Origin: Tanypteryx hageni
Lineage: Eukaryota; Arthropoda; Insecta; Odonata; Petaluridae
Length of the DNA stretch: 64,000 nucleotides
Direction: 5' to 3'
Assembly (NCBI GenBank): GCA_028673005.1
Contig: CM054116.1
Span: 130,735,547 to 130,799,546, forward strand
Made by a program: the position numbers and the translations under genes
Shown: in pieces, positions 58,621 through 64,000 of the stretch
Layout: each line of letters begins with the position of its first letter
How positions within the stretch are numbered: position 1 is the stretch's first letter
Notes under the pieces: generated by a model
What the model saw: the letters and a program-made list of their open reading frames with translations, nothing else
What the model was told of the DNA's origin: nothing
Databases searched by the model: none

Positions 58621-59743
58621 CCTTTAAACGGGAAAGCTTAATTTGTACTGTAACAGGACAAGTGGGGTCAGATTTGACTCCATATATTTAAATAGTTAGC
58701 AACTTAACTAAAGGGATATGGATTATATTTTTAAATTTATTAATAATGAAATGGTTAAGAAATATTACTGTTGCATATGCATACTGTAGCTATTTAAAAT
58801 TCTTACTCTCATTACATATAGTTAGTTTCTCACTGTGCTGCTCACATATAAATTGATTGTATGCTGTACACCGTGTCTGCACTTTCCTATCTCTTTTTCT
58901 GTCACACATCTTGCATCTCTTGGTTGCTCTCACACAGTCTATCTCATTTGATGCTATTTTAACACCACACATTTCCATTACTCTTCTAATGGATAGATAA
59001 AGATTTGGTGTTGCATATGCTCCGTGTTTCATGTAAGGAATAACAAGTTCTTTTCCAAATATTTTTAAAAACATTCTACCCTTACCTGCCCACTGTTTGA
59101 TATCGAAACTTTATCTTTTTCGGGCATGATGTTTGAAGACATTATTCAGGTAAGATAAGAACAACAAAAGAGACAACAACATAAAGAAAGTAAATCACTT
59201 AGTATTTCATTTATAAAAAGTATCAATTTATCGCAAGTAATAAAGAGTAATAAATTTATTAGTCTATAGAGAAAATAATTATTATATATATTTCTTTCTG
59301 ACCATGTAAAATCAAAGAATAACAAACCCTAGCATCAATTACAAAAATACCAGAAAAATGACAAGAGACTTACACACATAAAATTTTGAATACACAATTT
59401 TATTCACGGAATCGCTAAGAAATATCTCAATATTATTATTTATCTTATGAACGTAAGTAATATTTACATGCTCTTGCATGAAAAATACATAATAAATTAC
59501 AAAGAACTCAAGTGGGTTTTTGGTTACGTTACCAGACAAGTGGGGTCAATAATGACCCCAATCCTACATTTATTGTTTTTCTTGTTGTATCAAACCAATT
59601 ATAACAATTTTCATTCACATAGAAGGAACATAGTAGTAAATAAACACAAAGAAATTGATAAGTTGCATAAAGTAAAACTTTTCAAAATAATAAGCAAAAG
59701 AACTGAGTAGGGTCAAATATGACCCCGGTTGCCCATTTAAAGG
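58621..59743 (-). mobile_element. piggyBac element, internally deleted
   Basis: The ends CCTTTAAACGGGAAAGC (58621-58637) and, reverse-complemented, CCTTTAAATGGGCAACC (59743-59727) form the inverted repeat. TTAA follows at 59744-59747. The left flank is TAAA (58617-58620), a one-base variant of the TTAA target. AGTGGGGTCA/TGACCCC words recur just inside both ends and again near 59530. Only the C-terminal piece of the transposase remains. Confidence 0.8.
58790..59110 (-). pseudogene. piggyBac transposase C-terminal cysteine-rich domain
   Basis: The minus strand encodes GRMFLKIFGKELVIPYMKHG, the end of the transposase core. A linker follows, then RCKMCDRKRDRKVQTRC and YNQFICEQHSEKLTIC, ending at a stop at 58790. 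The spacing of cysteines and the EQH histidine fits the zinc-binding domain that piggyBac proteins use to hold their ends. The DDD catalytic core is absent, so this is a deletion derivative. The 94 final codons are open. Confidence 0.82.
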
Positions 59744-59747
59744 TTAA

Positions 59748-60070
59748 TGTCATATAGACTTCAGGAAGACTATGTTTGGTATTTTCCGTTAGAGCCATGT
59801 TTAGCATCACATCGATTTCAGCAGAAAAGAAATGATAGGAATGCTTCTTCAGCAAAGAGGCGGTTTCTTAGGAAGCCAACGTGATGTTTATCGAGAGAGC
59901 GTGGCTGCCATGCGAAACAAAGGAGTTCCTTTAGAGTAGATCCGCCTGACACGCGTCTCGCCAAGGGAAAAACAATTCTGTTCCCCAATTACCTTGACTA
60001 CGCAGCGTGCATGATACGAAAAGTATACGAAACAAAACATAAAAGAGTTCAATATTCAGGAATCGTACAA
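59748..60070. other. Unassigned DNA between piggyBac and the Penelope-like cluster
   Basis: No supported gene. Slightly GC-richer than average. Confidence 0.4.
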
Positions 60071-60071
60071 C

Positions 60072-60072
<1 letters not shown>

Positions 60073-60147
<75 letters not shown>
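60073..60147. repeat. (TA)n microsatellite
   Basis: About 75 bp of TA dinucleotides bordering the first Penelope-like terminal repeat. Confidence 0.95.
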
Positions 60148-61363
<1,216 letters not shown>

Positions 61364-61541
61364 CCCTATTAGCCCCCTTACAATGTTTCCTTGTTACTTT
61401 GTAACTATTCGGACTCTACCTCATCACACTCCCTCTTTATTGGCTATCCACCCCTCCTACTCCCCACCTCCTCCAATCATCAACCTTCCCACATCACCCT
61501 GTCATTCCCCGCCCAGTGTGTCACTTTACGTTACTCATTCG

Positions 61542-61690
61542 CTGAAGAAGGGCTTAGGCCCGATAAGCTTGCGTGTGTTTTTGTGTTCGTGTGTTTTACG
61601 TGTCTCTTCGACGCCCCCAGCAGCCTGCCAGCTTGGTCCTCAACTTGGTGAGTGTCCGCTGGGCTTCCCTCAACACCTTGTTGCCACCCT
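61542..61690 (+). repeat. Diverged Penelope-like terminal repeat (C) with degenerate hammerhead
   Basis: CTGAAGA (61542-61548), helix II GGGC/GCCC and GATA in place of GAAA. TTTTACGTGTCTCTTCGACG and a CAACACCTTGTTG end follow, as in the other terminal repeats. The core change probably abolishes cleavage. Confidence 0.55.
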
Positions 61691-61769
61691 CATCACTACC
61701 TTTTCTTTTCCTTTAGTTAATATATATATATATATACACACATATAACAGCTTACGGAAAAGGAAAGGT

Positions 61770-61960
61770 AAAATGGATATATAGATGGCAACAAGGTGTT
61801 GTTGGGATGAGGAAACCCAGTGAACACTCACCAATCGGACGACTTCAGGTTGGCGAGACCCCGGGGATGTTGAAGCGACACACGTAAAAGAACACTAAAA
61901 CACAGAAACATCACAAACGTAGAATCTTTCGGAATTATTACTTCATCAGCTACAAAGAGA
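61770..61960 (-). repeat. Penelope-like terminal repeat (D), minus strand
   Basis: The plus strand shows GATGGCAACAAGGTGTTG, then CTCACCAATCGGACGACTTC and GCGACACACGTAAAAG. It belongs to the minus-strand Penelope-like relic ending at 62092. It includes the hammerhead core at 61927-61949. Confidence 0.7.
61927..61949 (-). ncRNA. Hammerhead ribozyme core in terminal repeat D
   Basis: On the minus strand CTGATGA (61949-61943), an irregular helix II AGTAATAATTCC and GAAA (61930-61927). CTGATGA is the commonest natural form of this core box. Helix II is weaker than in the other copies. Confidence 0.5.
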
Positions 61961-62091
61961 GAACTGATGGCGGTGACACTGGGTGGAGGCATGAGTGTGG
62001 AAGGGTAGTGCGGAAAGGTCGAGGATTGGAGGATACGGAGGGGGTTGGGGATTGGTAGGGGGTTGGGAGAAAACAGAAAGGGAGTGAAAAG

Positions 62092-62775
62092 CTATCGAAG
62101 GTTGAGGCCAGTGGGAGTGAAGGAGTTTAGGAGATGGATATGTGAAAGCTCCCACTGACGGAGTTGGGGAGCCGAAGCATTGTTGACGCTGTTGTGGTAG
62201 CCGTTCATGCGGATGTTGAGGGGATTGCTGGTGAGGCCAACATAAAAGGCTGGACATTGGGTGCATCTCAGGAGGTAAATGATATTGCGGGTGGTGCAGT
62301 TGTTGGTGGAAGTTATGGGGTAGGTTATGTTGGTTGTGGGACTGGAGAAGGAGTTGCAGGGGGGGTTTATTGGGCATGTTAGACATCGGGGTCTACCGCA
62401 GGGGTAAGATCCGGCAGGGTGTAAAGGCGTGGGTGCTGGGGGTTCTTTCTTCCATAGAATATTTGCCAGATTAGGGGGACGATGGAAGAAGAGCATCGGT
62501 GGTCTGGGAAATGGAATCTGGTGAGGGGAGGATGAGAGGATAAGGTGGGCGGCTTTCAGGATATTTTTCAGAATGTCGTGGAAGCCGGGGAAATACAGGG
62601 TGGTTAGGGTGAGTTGGAGGGTGGAATCGGTGGTGGTGTGGGTATTGGGGTGGGAGTTAGGGGTGGCGGGTGCGACTGCCCGCCGGATTTGGTCTCGGAT
62701 CAGATCCGGCGGGTATCCGCGCTGTAAGAAGGCATGTTCGAGGGTGGATAAGTACTCGGACAGTGAATCTCTGTG
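62092..62775 (-). pseudogene. Penelope-like GIY-YIG relic (minus strand), internally deleted
   Basis: Convergent with the plus-strand copy at 60490-61363. The minus strand reads LQRGYPPDLIRDQIRRA, then RPPNLANILWKKEPPAP, the cysteine cluster YPCGRPRCLTCP, NIIYLLRCTQCPAFYVGLTS and NPLNIRMNGYHNSV. It then jumps straight to a QLRQWELSHIHLLNSF end. Compared with the plus-strand copy about 40 residues are missing after NSV, including the ALHANTHN block, so part of the nuclease domain is gone. The reading from 62775 to 62496 is in the same general order but not a single uninterrupted frame. The reverse transcriptase is absent. Confidence 0.8.
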
Positions 62776-62799
62776 TCATACACATACATATATATATAT

Positions 62800-63157
62800 A
62801 GATGGCAACAAGATTTTGGGATGAGGAAGCCCAGTAAACACTCACCAATCGGTCGACTTCAAGTTGGCGAGGCCCTGGGGATGTCGAAGCGACACACGTA
62901 AAACAACACTAAAAACAACAGAGAAACATAACGTAGAAGCTTTCGGAATGATTCCTTCTTCAGCTAACGAGAGAGACAACTGATGGCAGTGACACTGGAT
63001 GGAGGCATGGGGGTGGAAGGGTAGTGCGGAAAAGTCGAGGGCCTCGCCAACTTAAAGTCGACCGATTGGTGAGTTTTTACTGGGCTTCCTCATCCCAACA
63101 TCTTGTTGCCATCCATATATCCCTTTTAACTTTCCTTTTCCATAAGCTGTTATATAC

Positions 63158-63160
<3 letters not shown>
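62800..63160. repeat. Penelope-like terminal repeats E and F, head-to-head
   Basis: E (62800-63040, minus orientation) has GATGGCAACAAGATTTTGGG at its outer end and a hammerhead core at 62941-62963. It shares GGAGGCATG with GTGGAAGGGTAGTGCGG with 61985-62020. At 63040 it passes into F (63040-63160, plus orientation), GCCTCGCCAACTTAAAGTCG to TCATCCCAACATCTTGTTGC, the inverted counterpart of its own outer part. Confidence 0.7.
62941..62963 (-). ncRNA. Hammerhead ribozyme core in terminal repeat E
   Basis: On the minus strand CTGAAGA (62963-62957), helix II AGGAAT/ATTCC with a short loop, and GAAA (62944-62941) followed by GCTTCTACG. Confidence 0.6.

Positions 63161-63222
<62 letters not shown>
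63157..63222. repeat. (CATA)n/(TA)n microsatellite
   Basis: CATACATACATA then TA dinucleotides to 63222. Confidence 0.95.
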
Positions 63223-63225
<3 letters not shown>

Positions 63226-63538
63226 ATGTCAACAAGGTGTTGGGATGAGGAAACCCAGTGAGCACTCACCAATCAGACGACTTCAGGTTGGCGAGGCCCC
63301 GGGGATGTCGAAGCGACACACGTAAGTTCTCTATCTGTAGCTGAAGAAGGAGTAGTTCCGAAAGCTTTACGTTTGTGATGTTTCTGTGTTTTTGTGTTAT
63401 TTTACGTGTGTCGCTTCGACATCCCCGGGGCCTCGCCAACCTGAAGTCGTCTGATTGGTGAGTGCTCACTGGGTTTCCTCATCCCAACACCTTGTTGACA
63501 TCCATATATTCATTTTACCTTTCCTTTTCCGTAAGTTG

Positions 63539-63545
<7 letters not shown>
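63223..63545. repeat. Penelope-like terminal repeat with full inverted arms (B)
   Basis: Arms of about 105 bp (63223-63326 and 63402-63506) are near-perfect inverted copies, starting GGATGTCAACAAGGTGTTGG and reaching GCGACACACGTAA. They enclose about 75 bp with a hammerhead core at 63341-63363. Positions 63325-63545 are almost identical to 60175-60395, indicating recent duplication or insertion. TA repeats border both sides. Confidence 0.82.
63341..63363 (+). ncRNA. Hammerhead ribozyme core in terminal repeat B
   Basis: CTGAAGA (63341-63347), helix II GGAG/TTCC with a TAG loop, and GAAA (63360-63363), then GCTTTACG. Same sequence as the core at 60194-60216. Confidence 0.6.

Positions 63546-63583
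<38 letters not shown>
63541..63583. repeat. (TA)n microsatellite
   Basis: Uninterrupted TA dinucleotides, about 43 bp. Confidence 0.95.
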
Positions 63584-63588
<5 letters not shown>

Positions 63589-64000
63589 AGCCTTGTGTCC
63601 CAGCAAAATGATTGACGCATGAAAGCCGCTATATATTTCGAAAAGATGTATTTGCCCTCCACGCAGTTGCGGCTTAAGTGCGGTGCTTTAAGTAATTGAC
63701 TACCTCATAGAGGCGTTCTTTAGCGCTATTATATGTATGTAATTTTCCTTCATTGACGTACCGCGATTTGAAAAAAAATATTGGTTTCCTGTTCGGTTCC
63801 GCGAATTACAGTGAATATGTCGCCAATTTTGTTACATGGTCCGTCCTAAGTAACGGCTGATGCTGAAGCCGCTTGCTTATCCGTCGTGCATTTGCCTCGT
63901 CTGGAGCAACTGAGCCTATGAACTTCGTGCATCACCTAGGCGGTCCAGGAGGTGTCAACATGGAGAGCTGATCGAACGTAAAGAATGCACTGTTCCATTT
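63584..64000. other. Unassigned DNA at the window end
   Basis: Mixed-composition sequence without a recognisable gene or repeat. It may continue beyond the window. Confidence 0.4.

Overview
The window looks like repeat-rich, AT-rich intergenic DNA from a large animal genome, most likely an arthropod. The reasons are its non-LTR retrotransposons (CR1-like and RTE-like), Penelope-like elements, piggyBac, Merlin, pogo, Tc1 and hAT-type DNA transposons, and a transposon promoter with a TATA box and a TCAGT initiator. I recognise no host protein-coding gene, rRNA, tRNA or CRISPR array. Almost every long open frame is either a decayed transposon gene or a stop-free purine/pyrimidine tract.

Layout. 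1-14.9 kb: AT-rich DNA with GA/CT minisatellites, a hAT-like relic (5889-6905) and a hairpin repeat (11881-12131). 14.9-17.6 kb: a 5'-truncated LINE tail and a Penelope-like GIY-YIG relic. 19.66-27.03 kb: a long-TIR DNA transposon with a perfect 8-bp target duplication. A Penelope-like element (20.36-21.94 kb) and a Tc1-like element with a long D-to-E spacing (24.24-26.74 kb) are nested in it, and a LINE 3' end sits in the latter. 29-40 kb: GA/CT minisatellites beside GC-rich islands, a tandem array of about 145-bp units, a CR1-like LINE (34.56-35.68 kb) and a hAT MITE. 40.6-47.9 kb: a TIR-bounded element, a second MITE copy, a Tc1 fragment and another LINE 3' end. 48.5-52.9 kb: a CR1-like LINE tail split by a foldback-like element made of 16-bp repeats, then an RTE-like LINE split by a TTAA-flanked piggyBac-type insertion. 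53.7-59.7 kb: a Merlin (ISXO2-like) transposon with a perfect 8-bp duplication, a pogo-like 5' fragment and a deleted piggyBac. 60-63.6 kb: a cluster of Penelope-like ends and GIY-YIG domains with hammerhead ribozyme cores.

Most notable signal. The outer transposon at 19.66-27.03 kb has, upstream of its transposase reading frame, fifteen consecutive decamers (23991-24140) matching the heat-shock element (nTTCnnGAAn) in exact 10-bp phase. A TATA box (23974-23967) and a TCAGT initiator 32 bp further on follow. This is an hsp70-style promoter carried by a transposon. Seven hammerhead cores in Penelope-like terminal repeats, and a foldback-like insertion whose empty site can be inferred from a second LINE copy in the window, are the next most interesting. 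Coordinates of decayed elements are approximate unless a target duplication fixes them.
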